From contig NZ_JARXVE010000009.1 in assembly GCF_029893345.1 (NCBI RefSeq), positions 124,001 through 188,000 of the forward strand: a stretch of DNA of 64,000 nucleotides, written 5' to 3'. A model generated the notes under the pieces. The model ran no database searches and was not told the origin of the DNA. It saw only the letters and a program-made list of their open reading frames with translations. The position numbers and the translations under genes were made by a program. The number at the start of each line of letters is the position of its first letter. Position 1 is the stretch's first letter. Below are positions 23,767 to 35,001 of the stretch, in pieces. Source of the stretch: Mycolicibacterium frederiksbergense (GTDB lineage Bacteria; Actinomycetota; Actinomycetes; Mycobacteriales; Mycobacteriaceae).

Positions 23767-24653
23767 CGGGCGCTTCCTCTCAGTTCCAGCAGTGCGTCAC
23801 GGAGCAGTCCGGCGTCGTCCGGGGTCTTCGCCAGGGCGCCGAGGGTCCCCAGCGCAGCGGGGTCCACCAGATCAGCGACCCCCAACGCCACCAGAGCGGC
23901 TACCCAGTCGATGGTCTCGGCGATACCCGGCGGCTTGTCGAGGTCGAGATCCCGTGCCGCGCCGACGAATTGGGCAGCCCGCTCGATGAGCGCGTCGGTG
24001 GCGCCGGGCACGGTGCGGCGAACGATCGCGACGGCCTGGGCACGCTGGGGATACTCGATCCAGTGGTAGAGGCAGCGTCGACGCAGTGCATCGTGCAGGT
24101 CGCGGCTGCGGTTTGAGGTCAGCACCGCGATCGGTGGGCGCTCGGCGACGAACGTGCCCAACTCCGGCACGGTGACCGCTGCCTCGCCGAGGAACTCCAG
24201 CAGCAGCGCCTCGAATTCGTCGTCCGCCCGGTCGATTTCGTCGACGAGGAGCACCGGTGGCCGCGGTCCGCGGTGCCGCACGCAGTGCAGGATCGGCCGG
24301 TCGATGAGGTACGCCTCGGTGTAGAGGTGCGCCTCGTCGATCTGCTCGCCACCGCGTGCCTCGGTCAATCGTATGGACAGCAGCTGGCGCGGGTAGTTCC
24401 AGTCGTAGAGGGCTTCGCTGGCGGTCAGCCCCTCATAACACTGCAGCCGCACCAGTGGGGTATCCAGCACGGCCGCCAGGGTTTTGGCCGCCGTGGTCTT
24501 GCCGACCCCCGGTTCGCCCTCCAGCAACAGCGGGCGGCCCAGTGTGACGGCGAGATAGATGGCGGTCGCGGTGCCCTCACCGAGCAGGTAGTCGTAGGCG
24601 TCGAACCGCCGCACCACATCGTCGACACCGGCGAACACCGGGTCAGTGTCCAT
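23763..24653 (-). CDS. MoxR-type AAA+ ATPase (CoxD-like)
   Basis: A 296-residue MoxR ATPase: Walker A GEPGVGKT (46-53), Walker B LLVDEIDRADDEFEALLLE, sensor 1 LTSNRSRDLHDALRRR. MoxR ATPases act as metal-cofactor or folding chaperones together with a VWA partner, here the CoxE-like protein two genes on. In the CO dehydrogenase setting the matching protein, CoxD, is needed to insert sulfur and copper at the active site. The gene overlaps the XdhC-like gene upstream by 11 bp and coxG by 4 bp. Confidence 0.9.
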   Translation of the reverse strand: MDTDPVFAGVDDVVRRFDAYDYLLGEGTATAIYLAVTLGRPLLLEGEPGVGKTTAAKTLAAVLDTPLVRLQCYEGLTASEALYDWNYPRQLLSIRLTEARGGEQIDEAHLYTEAYLIDRPILHCVRHRGPRPPVLLVDEIDRADDEFEALLLEFLGEAAVTVPELGTFVAERPPIAVLTSNRSRDLHDALRRRCLYHWIEYPQRAQAVAIVRRTVPGATDALIERAAQFVGAARDLDLDKPPGIAETIDWVAALVALGVADLVDPAALGTLGALAKTPDDAGLLRDALLELRGSAR

Positions 24654-25401
24654 CTGCGCCGCTGGGTCGGAATTCTTGAACCCCCAGCCCGCCGACCCTG
24701 ATGCCCTCGATCACCTCGGCCATGATCGACACCGCGATCTCGGCTGGGGTTTTCGCACCGATCGCCAGGCCGACCGGGGTGTGCACCCTGGCCCGCTCGG
24801 CTTCCGACAATCCCAGTCCGTCCAGGATGGACGCCCCACGCACCCGGCCGGCCACCAGCCCGATGTAGCCGACCCCGGCGTCCAGCGCGGACCGGATCAT
24901 CTCGGCCTCGGGTCCACCGAGACTGGCGATCACCACCGCGGTGGCATTCCCCGGGTCGGCGCCATCGGGCGCATCCAGGCGCCGCACCTCATAGCCGAGG
25001 ATTTCGCACAGCGCGACCATCGCATCGGCGATCGGTGTGGCACCGAAGATCTGCACCAGCGGCGCGGGCATCTCGGGTGCCAGGAAGATCTCCAACGCGC
25101 CGCCGGACAGGCAGGGATTGACCACCACGCAGGCGCCCGGGGCCTCCGGGAAATGCACATCCCCGTCGGGCAACACCCGCAGCAGCACACTCTGGCCCAC
25201 CTGCAGCGCTCCCAGCGCCGCCTTGCGGACCGAGTTCTGCGCGCACTGTCCTCCGACGAACCCCTCGATTGTGCCGTCGGCCAACAGGATCGCCTCATCC
25301 CCGGGATGCGCCGAGGTGGGCTGCTGCGCACGCACCACCGTCGCGCGCACGAACGGTGTCCGGGCCCGGCGGAGTTGCGCGACGCGCTCACTGAGACTCA
25401 T
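24643..25401 (-). CDS. XdhC/CoxF-like molybdenum cofactor maturation protein
   Basis: A 252-residue XdhC-family protein with the N-terminal segment GFVGGQCAQNSVRKAALGA carrying the conserved Cys and the C-terminal Rossmann-like part (VIASLGGPEAEMI, YIGLVAGRVRG, HTPVGLAIGAKTPAEIAVSI). XdhC proteins protect and sulfurate molybdenum cofactor for enzymes such as xanthine and CO dehydrogenase. The ATG at 25401 (MSLSERV) is used. It lies 11 bp after coxL, so it is part of the cox operon; a second, longer XdhC-like gene is at 29247. Confidence 0.88.
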   Translation of the reverse strand: MSLSERVAQLRRARTPFVRATVVRAQQPTSAHPGDEAILLADGTIEGFVGGQCAQNSVRKAALGALQVGQSVLLRVLPDGDVHFPEAPGACVVVNPCLSGGALEIFLAPEMPAPLVQIFGATPIADAMVALCEILGYEVRRLDAPDGADPGNATAVVIASLGGPEAEMIRSALDAGVGYIGLVAGRVRGASILDGLGLSEAERARVHTPVGLAIGAKTPAEIAVSIMAEVIEGIRVGGLGVQEFRPSGADGH

Positions 25402-25412
25402 CTGTGCTCCAT

Positions 25413-27808
<2,396 letters not shown>

Positions 27809-27812
<4 letters not shown>

Positions 27813-28285
27813 GCGTTCGCCTCCTCGCTGGCGTGCCGCGCGGCCCACTGCACGGATCTCACGATCGTGGTGTAGCCGGTGCAGCGGCAGATCTGGCCCG
27901 AAATGGCCTCGCGGATCTCGTCTTCGGTCGGATCCGGGTTGCGGTCCAGCAGCGCGCGGGCGGTGATCATCATGCCCGGGGTACAGAATCCGCACTGCAG
28001 TCCGTGGCACTGCATGAACCCTTCCTGCACCGGGTCCAGCCGGCCGTCGACTTCCAGGCCCTCCACGGTGCGCACCGCGTGCCCGGAGGCCATCGCGGCC
28101 AGCATCGTGCAGGACTTCACCGGCTCGCCGTCGACGTCGACGACGCAGGTGCCGCAGTTGGAGGTGTCGCAACCCCAATGGGTTCCGGTCAGCCCCAACC
28201 GGTCACGCAGGAAATGCACCAGCAGCATCCGCGGCTCGACCTCGGCGCTCACGGCTTCGCCGTTGACCGTCATGTTGACCTGCAT
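27809..28285 (-). CDS. coxS: Carbon monoxide dehydrogenase, small iron-sulfur subunit
   Basis: A 158-residue protein with two [2Fe-2S] domains. The N-terminal plant-type cluster has CDTSNCGTC ... C, and the C-terminal alpha-helical one has CGFCTPGM and CRCTGY. It relays electrons from the molybdenum-copper site to the flavin subunit. It is 3 bp from coxM and overlaps coxL by 4 bp, so the three structural genes are translated together. Confidence 0.96.
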
Positions 28286-28288
28286 GAG

Positions 28289-29191
28289 TTAATTCCCTTT
28301 CAGCGCAGCGGTGTTGTGCACCCGCTCGGCGGAGGTCCGCAGGGTGCGGATGGTCAGTTCGCGGGCCAGGTGGCGTTTGTAGTCGGCGCTGCCGCGGGTA
28401 TCGCTGACCGGGTCACAGGCCATCGCCGCACCGTCACCGGCCGCGGCAAACGTCGCCTCGATCGCGGGCTTACCCACCAACGAATCCGACAGCGCGCGCA
28501 GAGCATCCGCGTCTGCATTCACCGCGGTCAGGCCGATCCGGGCGGCCACGATCGCACCGTTGTCCAGCGTGGCCTGCGCGCCGGCCGCGGTCACCGCCCA
28601 ATCCCCCACCCGGCGTTCCACTTTCGCGTATGCGCTGGAGGTCCGGTGCCGCACCGGGATCCGCACTTCGATCAGCATCTCGTTGTGCGCGAGCGAGGTT
28701 TCATACGGTCCGGCCAGAAAATCGTCGATGCCGATCTCGCGTTCCCCGGCCGGTCCGCGGGCCAGGCACACCGCGCCCAGCACCCGGCAGACCGTGGTCA
28801 GATCCTCGGCAGGGTCGGCCTGGCACAGCGACCCGCCCAGGGTCCCGCGGTTGCGCACCACCGGATCGGCGATCACCCGTTCGGCGTCGCGGAAGATCGG
28901 GCACACCGCCGCCAGCGGATCGGATTCCAGCACCTGCCGGTGCCGGGCCATCGCCCCGATCCGCACCAGCAGTGGGGAGCTGACGTCCGAAACAGAGATG
29001 TAGCCGAGCTCGGGGGCCAGGTCATTGATGTCGACCAGATATTCGGGGTTGGCGATGCGCAGCTTCATCATCGGCAGCAGGCTGTGCCCACCGGCGACGA
29101 TCCTGGCGTCCTCGCCCAACCGGTCCAGCAGACCGACCGCGTGGTCGACGCTGGTGGCGCGTTCGTACTCGAAGGGGCCGGGAACTTGCAT
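28289..29191 (-). CDS. coxM: Carbon monoxide dehydrogenase, medium FAD-binding subunit
   Basis: A 300-residue FAD-binding protein of the molybdopterin dehydrogenase group, with the FAD motifs AGGHSLLPMMKLR and TLGGSLCQADPAEDL. It passes electrons from the iron-sulfur subunit to the respiratory chain. The ATG at 29191 (MQVPGPFEYERA) is the family N-terminus; the open frame further upstream is ignored. It is the first gene of the cox operon (M-S-L-XdhC-MoxR-G-E), preceded by the dyad at 29229-29256. Confidence 0.95.
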   Translation of the reverse strand: MQVPGPFEYERATSVDHAVGLLDRLGEDARIVAGGHSLLPMMKLRIANPEYLVDINDLAPELGYISVSDVSSPLLVRIGAMARHRQVLESDPLAAVCPIFRDAERVIADPVVRNRGTLGGSLCQADPAEDLTTVCRVLGAVCLARGPAGEREIGIDDFLAGPYETSLAHNEMLIEVRIPVRHRTSSAYAKVERRVGDWAVTAAGAQATLDNGAIVAARIGLTAVNADADALRALSDSLVGKPAIEATFAAAGDGAAMACDPVSDTRGSADYKRHLARELTIRTLRTSAERVHNTAALKGN

Positions 29192-29228
29192 GTGAGCCAG
29201 CTCACACCTGCCCGACGCCGACGTCAAT

Positions 29229-29256
29229 AGCCAGTTAAGCGATCACTTAACTGGCT
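29229..29256. promoter_or_regulatory. 28-bp dyad upstream of cox operon (candidate operator)
   Basis: Arms AGCCAGTTAAG and CTTAACTGGCT flank CGATCA. With the GATC centre, 13 of 14 base pairs are symmetrical. It lies 37 bp before the coxM start and covers the stop codon of the XdhC-like gene upstream. It could be an operator, or a terminator for the upstream gene, but there is no T-run after it. The length and symmetry favour a protein site. Confidence 0.6.
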
Positions 29257-30407
29257 GGCAGCGACTGGCGTTCGCCCTGCTCATGGTGGATGCGGCCGCC
29301 GGTGTCGGACAGTGGGCGCCCGCCCCCTCCCCAGCGCCGGGCGATGATCTCGGCCGCGATCGACACCGCCGTCTCCTCGGGAGTCCGGCCGCCCAGGTCC
29401 AGCCCGACCGGGCTGGACAGTCGGGCCAGCTCGTCGGAGGTCAGCCCGGCTTCGCGCAACCGGGCCATCCGGTCCTCATGGGTTCGCCGTGATCCCATCG
29501 CACCGATGTAGGCGACCTCGGGCAGCCGCAACGCCACCTCCAGCAGCGGCACGTCGAACTTGGGGTCATGGGTCAGCACGCAGATCACCGTGCGGGCATC
29601 GATCGCGTCCGCCTGGCCCTGCTCCGCCAGGTAGCGGTGCGGCCAGTCCACCACCACCTCGTCGGCCGTCGGGAACCGCGCCGCGGTGGCGAACACCGGG
29701 CGGGCGTCGCACACCGTGACCCGATAGCCCAGGAATGCGCCCTGCTGGGCGACGGCGGCCGCGAAGTCGATCGCCCCGAACACCAGCATCCGGGGCCGCG
29801 GCGCGTGGCTGGCGACGAAAACCTCCATGCCCTCACCGCGGCGTTGGCCGTCGGGGCCGTAGGTCAGCACCTCACTGCGGCCAGCCGCCAGCAGGCCACG
29901 GGCATCGTCGGTGATCGCGGCGTCGGCGCGCGGCGAGCCCAGCGAGCCCTCCACTGGCCCGTCCCTGTCGTCCCGGCGCACCACCAGCCGCCGACCGACC
30001 CAGGCCGCGTCGGGATGCGCGATGACCGTGGCAATCGCGACCGGCCGGTGCGCGTCGATATCGTCGACAATGGCGCTGAACTGGCGAAAAGTGTTCTGCG
30101 ACACCGGTTCCACGAACACGTCGAGGATGCCGCCGCAGGTGAGTCCGACCTCGAACGCGTCATCGTCGCTGACGCCGTAGCGCCGCAGTACCGGGGTACC
30201 GGTGGCCATCACCTCGGTCGCCAGTTCGTACACCGCGCCCTCGACGCAGCCACCCGACACCGACCCGGTGACGCTGCCGTCGGGGGCAACCACCATCGCC
30301 GCCCCCGCGGGGCGCGGGGCCGACCGAAATGTGCGCACCACAGTCCCGACACCGGCGGTTTCGCCTGCGCGCCACACCGCTAACACCGTGCTCAGCACAT
30401 CTCTCAC
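29247..30407 (-). CDS. XdhC-family cofactor maturation protein, long form
   Basis: A 386-residue XdhC/CoxI-type protein. N-terminal XdhC_CoxI domain: GTVVRTFRSAPRPAGAAMVV (residues ~21-40) and SGGCVEGAVYELATEV with the conserved Cys. A ~90-residue middle is followed by the Rossmann XdhC_C domain (MLVFGAIDFAAAVAQQGAFL, YIGAMGSRRTHEDRMARL, SSPVGLDLGGRTPEETAVSI). It probably services the CO dehydrogenase cofactor and corresponds to Rv0376c. It ends in the dyad that precedes coxM and is divergent from the LysR gene with only 22 bp between starts. Confidence 0.88.
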   Translation of the reverse strand: MRDVLSTVLAVWRAGETAGVGTVVRTFRSAPRPAGAAMVVAPDGSVTGSVSGGCVEGAVYELATEVMATGTPVLRRYGVSDDDAFEVGLTCGGILDVFVEPVSQNTFRQFSAIVDDIDAHRPVAIATVIAHPDAAWVGRRLVVRRDDRDGPVEGSLGSPRADAAITDDARGLLAAGRSEVLTYGPDGQRRGEGMEVFVASHAPRPRMLVFGAIDFAAAVAQQGAFLGYRVTVCDARPVFATAARFPTADEVVVDWPHRYLAEQGQADAIDARTVICVLTHDPKFDVPLLEVALRLPEVAYIGAMGSRRTHEDRMARLREAGLTSDELARLSSPVGLDLGGRTPEETAVSIAAEIIARRWGGGGRPLSDTGGRIHHEQGERQSLPAS

Positions 30408-30429
30408 GAGATCAACTTAGGCTGCAGAC

Positions 30430-31386
30430 GTGACACCCGCGCAGTTACGTGCGTTTTCGGCGGTGGTGCGGCTGGGCTCGGTCCGGGCCGCGGCCGAGGA
30501 GCTGGGTGTCTCCGATGCCGGGGTCTCGATGCACGTCGCCCAGCTCCGCAAGGAACTCGACGATCCGCTGTTCACCCGGACTGCCTCCGGCCTGGCCTTC
30601 ACCCCCGGCGGCCTGCGTCTGGCCAGCCGCGCCGTCGAGATCCTGGGCCTGCAACAACAGACCGCGATCGAGGTGACCGAGGCCGCCCACGGTCGGCGGC
30701 TGCTGCGGATCGCGGCGTCGAGTGGGTTCGCCGAACACGCCGCGCCGGGGCTCATCGAGCTGTTCTCGTCACGGGCCGACGACCTTTCGGTCGAGCTCAG
30801 CGTGCACCCGGCCAGCCGCTTCGCCTACCTGATCGCCTCCCGCGCGATCGACATCGCGCTGGGCCCGCCACCGGAGGGCGACGATGCGGCGCTCGCCGTG
30901 CTCCCGTTCCTGAAATACCAGATCATCACGGTGACCTCACCCGCCGGCCCGTTGGCCACCCGGGCTCCCACCCCGCCGCTGCTGCGCGAGCAGCACTGGC
31001 TGCTCGGCCCGTCCGGTGGCAGCACGGACGGCGAAATCGCCTCGATGTTGCGGCATCTCGCGATCCCGGAAGCCCATCAGCGGATTTTCCAGAGCGATGC
31101 CGCCGCACTCGACGAGGTTCAGCGGGTCGGCGGGGTGACGCCGACGATCGGATTCGCGGTGGCGAAGGATCTGACCAGCGGACGGCTCGCCCAAGTCAAG
31201 GGCGCGGGCCTGCAGATCGCCGGGGAATGGTTTGCCTCGACCCTGCCCGCGGCGGCCCGCCAGCCGGCGGTGTCCGAGTTGCTGCGATTCATCACCACGC
31301 CGCGCTGCACCCAGGCCATGATCCGCGGCACCGGGGTGGCCGTCACCAGGTTCCGCCCCAAAGTCCATGTGACGCTGTGGAGTTGA
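30430..31386 (+). CDS. LysR family transcriptional regulator
   Basis: A 318-residue LysR protein starting with GTG: winged HTH at residues 1-60 (TPAQLRAFSAVVRLGSVRAA, EELGVSDAGVSMHVAQLRKE) and a C-terminal effector domain with a substrate-binding fold (LRIAASSGFAEHAAPGLIEL). It is divergent from the XdhC-like gene with 22 bp between starts. By position it corresponds to Rv0377 and is a likely regulator of the CO dehydrogenase genes, which is inference. Confidence 0.9.
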   Translation: MTPAQLRAFSAVVRLGSVRAAAEELGVSDAGVSMHVAQLRKELDDPLFTRTASGLAFTPGGLRLASRAVEILGLQQQTAIEVTEAAHGRRLLRIAASSGFAEHAAPGLIELFSSRADDLSVELSVHPASRFAYLIASRAIDIALGPPPEGDDAALAVLPFLKYQIITVTSPAGPLATRAPTPPLLREQHWLLGPSGGSTDGEIASMLRHLAIPEAHQRIFQSDAAALDEVQRVGGVTPTIGFAVAKDLTSGRLAQVKGAGLQIAGEWFASTLPAAARQPAVSELLRFITTPRCTQAMIRGTGVAVTRFRPKVHVTLWS

Positions 31387-31390
31387 CGCT

Positions 31391-32299
31391 CTAGCTCAGT
31401 CCGAGCGCACCGGCGAGTTCACGCAGCGCCAACCGCGGATCGGCCATGGGATTGTCGCCGAGCACCTGCACCACGACGTGATCGGCACCGGCATCCAGAT
31501 GCACCGTCACGGCCTTCGCGGCGTCCTCGACCGAACCCATGCCCACCACCGCGCGAGCCAACCGGTCGGAGCCACCGCGCACCAGATCGGACTCGTCGAA
31601 ACCCTGCCGCAGCCACGAGTTTCGGTAATTCGGCAGCCCGCTGTAGACGTCCAGGTGGGCGTGCGCGCGGCGGAGCTGATCGTCGTCGGTGGATCCGATG
31701 GCCACCGCTTGTTCCGAGACGATCCACTTGTGGGCGCCGAGGATCTCGCGGGTGGCGCGGGTCTGTTCCGGGGTCACCAGGTACGGGTGGGCGCCGTCGG
31801 CGTGGGTGCCCGACAACTCGATCATCTTCGGGCCCAGCGCGGCCAGCAGCCGCGGCGGGCGGCCGACACCCGGTTCGATCTGTTCGGGGACGGCGGCCAT
31901 CCGGTCCAGGTAATCCCGCATGGTGGCCAACGGTTTCCGGTACACGCCACCCAACCCGTGTTCGACCAGCGGCCCGTGACTGACACCGAGACCCAGGACG
32001 AACCGGCCCGGATACAGCGCGGTGAGGGTGCGGGCGCCGGTCTCGGCCGCGCTCGGCACCCGGACGTGAATGTTCGCGATGCCGGTGCCCACCACCAGGC
32101 GCTGCGTCGCGGCCAGAAACGCCGCGGACTGCGTCAGGCACTCCTTACCGGTGACCTCGGGCAGGAACAGCGAACCGAAGCCCAACGCCTCGATCTCTCG
32201 GGCGACCTCCTGCGCGGCGGGCATCGACCACGTCTCGCTGGCCCACCACACCCCGATCCGGGACGGAAAGTCGATCCGGGCACGTGCAGCGTCGGTCAC
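31391..32299 (-). CDS. LLM-class F420-dependent oxidoreductase (luciferase-like)
   Basis: A 302-residue TIM-barrel oxidoreductase: RIGVWWASETWSMPAAQEVA, GTGIANIHVRVPSAAETGAR, LYPGRFVLGLGVSHGPLVE and AALGPKMIELSGTHADGAHP are family features of the mycobacterial F420-binding LLM group (the TIGR03620-like set). Substrate unknown. The GTG at 32299 has GAGG 8 nt upstream; an ATG at 32329 would overlap the upstream gene. It is 16 bp downstream of the GH76-like gene, so the two are probably one operon. Confidence 0.85.
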   Translation of the reverse strand: MTDAARARIDFPSRIGVWWASETWSMPAAQEVAREIEALGFGSLFLPEVTGKECLTQSAAFLAATQRLVVGTGIANIHVRVPSAAETGARTLTALYPGRFVLGLGVSHGPLVEHGLGGVYRKPLATMRDYLDRMAAVPEQIEPGVGRPPRLLAALGPKMIELSGTHADGAHPYLVTPEQTRATREILGAHKWIVSEQAVAIGSTDDDQLRRAHAHLDVYSGLPNYRNSWLRQGFDESDLVRGGSDRLARAVVGMGSVEDAAKAVTVHLDAGADHVVVQVLGDNPMADPRLALRELAGALGLS

Positions 32300-32315
32300 A
32301 GGCTGTTCCTCATCG

Positions 32316-33431
32316 TCAGTGGTTCGCATCGGCAGCGGCCACGGCGTGCGCGGCCTCCATCAACATCCAGCCCGCCAACTGCACCGACAGGTCGCGTTCG
32401 GGTATCGCCGAGGCGTTGACCGCGCCTTCGACGAACTGGGCTTCCTGCCCGGTTGCCGTGGGCACCTCGGCATTACGGTCCCAGAACGCTCCGAACAGCG
32501 GCAGTCCGTCCACGGTCTGGCGGTAATTCCACGCCGACTCAGCGGATTTCAGCACCAGCGAGCGAGCGGTGTCGCGCGCGGCCTGATCCTGTTCGGTGTC
32601 CCCGGGCAGCGTGGTGGCCACCAGCGCCAGGTAGCGCGCCGTGATGCCGTTGAACAGCCCGCCGTCGCCGCCGCCTGCGCCCTTGATGACACCGTCGGGG
32701 GCCATTTCTTTGGCCACCGCGGCCACCAGCCGGCGCACCCGTTCGGCATGCCGGGCATCATCGGTACGCACCGCGAGCTCGACCTCCAGACCGAGCACCA
32801 CACCCTGGCAGTAGGTGTATTGCGCCCGCACCAGCGATCCGGCCTTGATGCCGTCGAACACCAGGTGGGTTTCCGGATCGATCAGGGTTTCGTCGATCCA
32901 ATCCGCCATCTGCTGCGCCCGCCGCAACCGGTCGTCATAGCGGGCCAGGAAGATCCCGGCCGGGCCGTTGGCCGGGGCATTGAAGAACTGGTCTTGTTTG
33001 CGCCACGGAATGCCGCCGCCGTCCTCGGGCACCCAGGCATCGACGAACTGTGCGCACAGTTTCTTGAGCGCGTGGGGTTTTTCCACCCCGGCCAGCCGCC
33101 CGGCCCGCTCGAGGGCCAACCCCAGCCAGGCCATGTCGTCGTAGTAGCTGTTGACCCAGGACAGGTTGTTGCGCAGCCGATGTCCCCGGATCTGCCGTTC
33201 GATTCGGATCTTCCGCTCCGGCAGCGGGTCACGCAGCTGCGCGTCGACCAGGCAGTCCAACAGGTGCGCCTGCCACCAGTAGTGCCAGGTTCCGAATGTG
33301 CGGTACTTCTTGGCGGCCGGCCAGGCCACCACACCGAGCTGGGTGCCCGGTAGGCCCCATAGTTTCGTCAGATGCCGTTGGGTGATCGCAGCTTCGGCAC
33401 TGGCCGCACGGTTAGCCCATAGCTGATCCAT
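32316..33431 (-). CDS. GH76-like alpha-mannanase-fold protein, no signal peptide
   Basis: A 371-residue (alpha/alpha)6-barrel protein resembling glycoside hydrolase family 76. The WVNSYYDDMAWLGLAL segment carries the adjacent Asp98-Asp99 pair, and WHYWWQAHLLDCLVDAQLRD and FNAPANGPAGIFLAR are typical barrel strands. GH76 enzymes cut alpha-1,6-mannan, the backbone linkage of mycobacterial lipomannan. No signal peptide or anchor is present, so this one would act in the cytoplasm, where its substrate is unclear. Start ATG at 33431 is unremarkable. Confidence 0.75.
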   Translation of the reverse strand: MDQLWANRAASAEAAITQRHLTKLWGLPGTQLGVVAWPAAKKYRTFGTWHYWWQAHLLDCLVDAQLRDPLPERKIRIERQIRGHRLRNNLSWVNSYYDDMAWLGLALERAGRLAGVEKPHALKKLCAQFVDAWVPEDGGGIPWRKQDQFFNAPANGPAGIFLARYDDRLRRAQQMADWIDETLIDPETHLVFDGIKAGSLVRAQYTYCQGVVLGLEVELAVRTDDARHAERVRRLVAAVAKEMAPDGVIKGAGGGDGGLFNGITARYLALVATTLPGDTEQDQAARDTARSLVLKSAESAWNYRQTVDGLPLFGAFWDRNAEVPTATGQEAQFVEGAVNASAIPERDLSVQLAGWMLMEAAHAVAAADANH

Positions 33432-33446
33432 GCAGACGATCCTGCC

Positions 33447-34100
33447 TTACCAGGCCGCCGAAATGTCGGCATGCCGTGTGATCCAGGCATGCATGGCGAT
33501 TCCGGCGGCAACTCCGGCGTTGATGCTGCGGGTCGAACCGAATTGGGCGATGGACACCGTGACGGCCGCGCCGGCCTGCGCCTCGGGCGTGATACCTGGC
33601 CCTTCCTGACCGAATATCAGCAGGCAGTCGCGGGGCAGCTCGGTCTGTTCCAGCCGCACCGCGCCGGGCACGTTGTCCACCGCGACGACGGTCAGCCCGG
33701 CGTCTGCGGCGAAGGCCAGCAACTCGGCGGTGCTGTCGTGGTGGCGCAACCGTTGATAGCGGTCGGTGACCATGGCGCCGCGGCGGTTCCACCGCCGTCG
33801 CCCGACGATGTGAACGGTATCGACGGCGAAGGCGTTGGCGGTGCGCACCACCGAACCGATGTTGGCGTCGTTGCCGAAGTTCTCGATCGCGATGTGCAGC
33901 GGGTGCCGACGCCGGTCGATGTCGGCGATGATCGCCTCGCGGGTCCAATACCGGTAGGCGTCAACGACATTGCGGGTGTCCCCATCGCGCAGCAACTCGG
34001 GGTCGTACCGCTCGGCTTCCGCCGCGGAAGGCGCCGGACCGGTCCACGGGCCCACCCCCGGGGATTCGCCCCACTCGCTGGGGCCGACGGAGTCAGCCAT
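33447..34100 (-). CDS. SpoU/TrmH family RNA 2'-O-methyltransferase
   Basis: A 217-residue SPOUT methyltransferase with motif 1 IENFGNDANIGSVVRTANAF, motif 2 LIFGQEGPGI and motif 3 STRSINAGVAAGIAMHAW, which form the knotted SAM site. It methylates a ribose in tRNA or rRNA; the target is not readable. It corresponds to Rv0380c. The start overlaps the upstream gene by 8 bp. Confidence 0.9.
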   Translation of the reverse strand: MADSVGPSEWGESPGVGPWTGPAPSAAEAERYDPELLRDGDTRNVVDAYRYWTREAIIADIDRRRHPLHIAIENFGNDANIGSVVRTANAFAVDTVHIVGRRRWNRRGAMVTDRYQRLRHHDSTAELLAFAADAGLTVVAVDNVPGAVRLEQTELPRDCLLIFGQEGPGITPEAQAGAAVTVSIAQFGSTRSINAGVAAGIAMHAWITRHADISAAW

Positions 34101-34983
34101 GGTTGGTCCACACGGCGGCGTGGGTGCCGATCACCGACACCGACGCATACAGCAGTGCGGCGTTGATCTCCCCCTGTGTACACAGCGAGGCCCGCACATT
34201 GACCGCGTCGCGGGAGGCCTCGGGCAGGATCAGCACCGAGGAGCCGTACGCCGAGCATGCGTAGCTGAGCCCCGGCGGCGGCAGCGTCGGGCCCGCCACC
34301 ACCATCAGCGGGCCGCCGCGTGTCGCCGAATCATCGCGGTAACGCGCTGCCAAAGCATTGATTTCGAGGCCGAGCAGCATGTAGCCCTTGCCGGTGAACG
34401 CCGTGGGGTCACCGAGTGCGGTGGGTGCCAGTTGGGCACCGTCGGCGCTGAACGCGTCCACGCTGGTGGACTTGACGGTCACCCCGGCGTCGTTGACGTT
34501 GGTGGGCAGTAGCCCGACCGGGAAGGCGGCCGGGTAGGCGACGGTGGTGCCGGCGATGCGCTCACGCGGCGAGTACGCATACACCCCGCGCACCTGACTC
34601 TGGTCCCGAAATGGACCCAAACAGACTGTGCCGGTGAGCTTGTCGGGTGTTGGCGCCGACATCGGCCGGACCCCCAGGCCGGTCACGCCGGCGCAGGAGC
34701 GCAGTCCGTCGCCCTCGACCGGATGCGCCAGCGCTCCGTACAGGCCGAACCGGATGTCTTCGGGTTTGGCCCGGGTGTCACTCGCGGCCGATCCGTCCAC
34801 GTCGATCAGTACGTGTTCGGAGTCGTATCGCAGGTTCGACACCGTCAGACGCCAGCCGAGAATATCCAGCGGGTCACCGAGGGCCGCGGTTGACGCCTCA
34901 TAGGTGCGTGGTGGTTGATCCGAGGAGCAGGCCGTGGTGACGACGAGAAGTACCGTCGTCACCGCCGCGATCAGCGCCCGCAC
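34093..34983 (-). CDS. Secreted/lipoprotein-like conserved mycobacterial protein
   Basis: A 296-residue exported protein. The N-terminal hydrophobic stretch MRALIAAVTTVLLVVTTACS ends in a cysteine with a weak lipobox (TTAC), so lipidation is possible. The body is beta-rich with several cysteines and no named domain known to me. It corresponds by position to Rv0381c. It lies 18 bp after the SDR gene, where I recall pyrE near this place in M. tuberculosis; no pyrE is present here. Confidence 0.75.
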   Translation of the reverse strand: MRALIAAVTTVLLVVTTACSSDQPPRTYEASTAALGDPLDILGWRLTVSNLRYDSEHVLIDVDGSAASDTRAKPEDIRFGLYGALAHPVEGDGLRSCAGVTGLGVRPMSAPTPDKLTGTVCLGPFRDQSQVRGVYAYSPRERIAGTTVAYPAAFPVGLLPTNVNDAGVTVKSTSVDAFSADGAQLAPTALGDPTAFTGKGYMLLGLEINALAARYRDDSATRGGPLMVVAGPTLPPPGLSYACSAYGSSVLILPEASRDAVNVRASLCTQGEINAALLYASVSVIGTHAAVWTNHG

Positions 34984-35001
34984 CGGCGCACAGGTTCTGT
35001 T

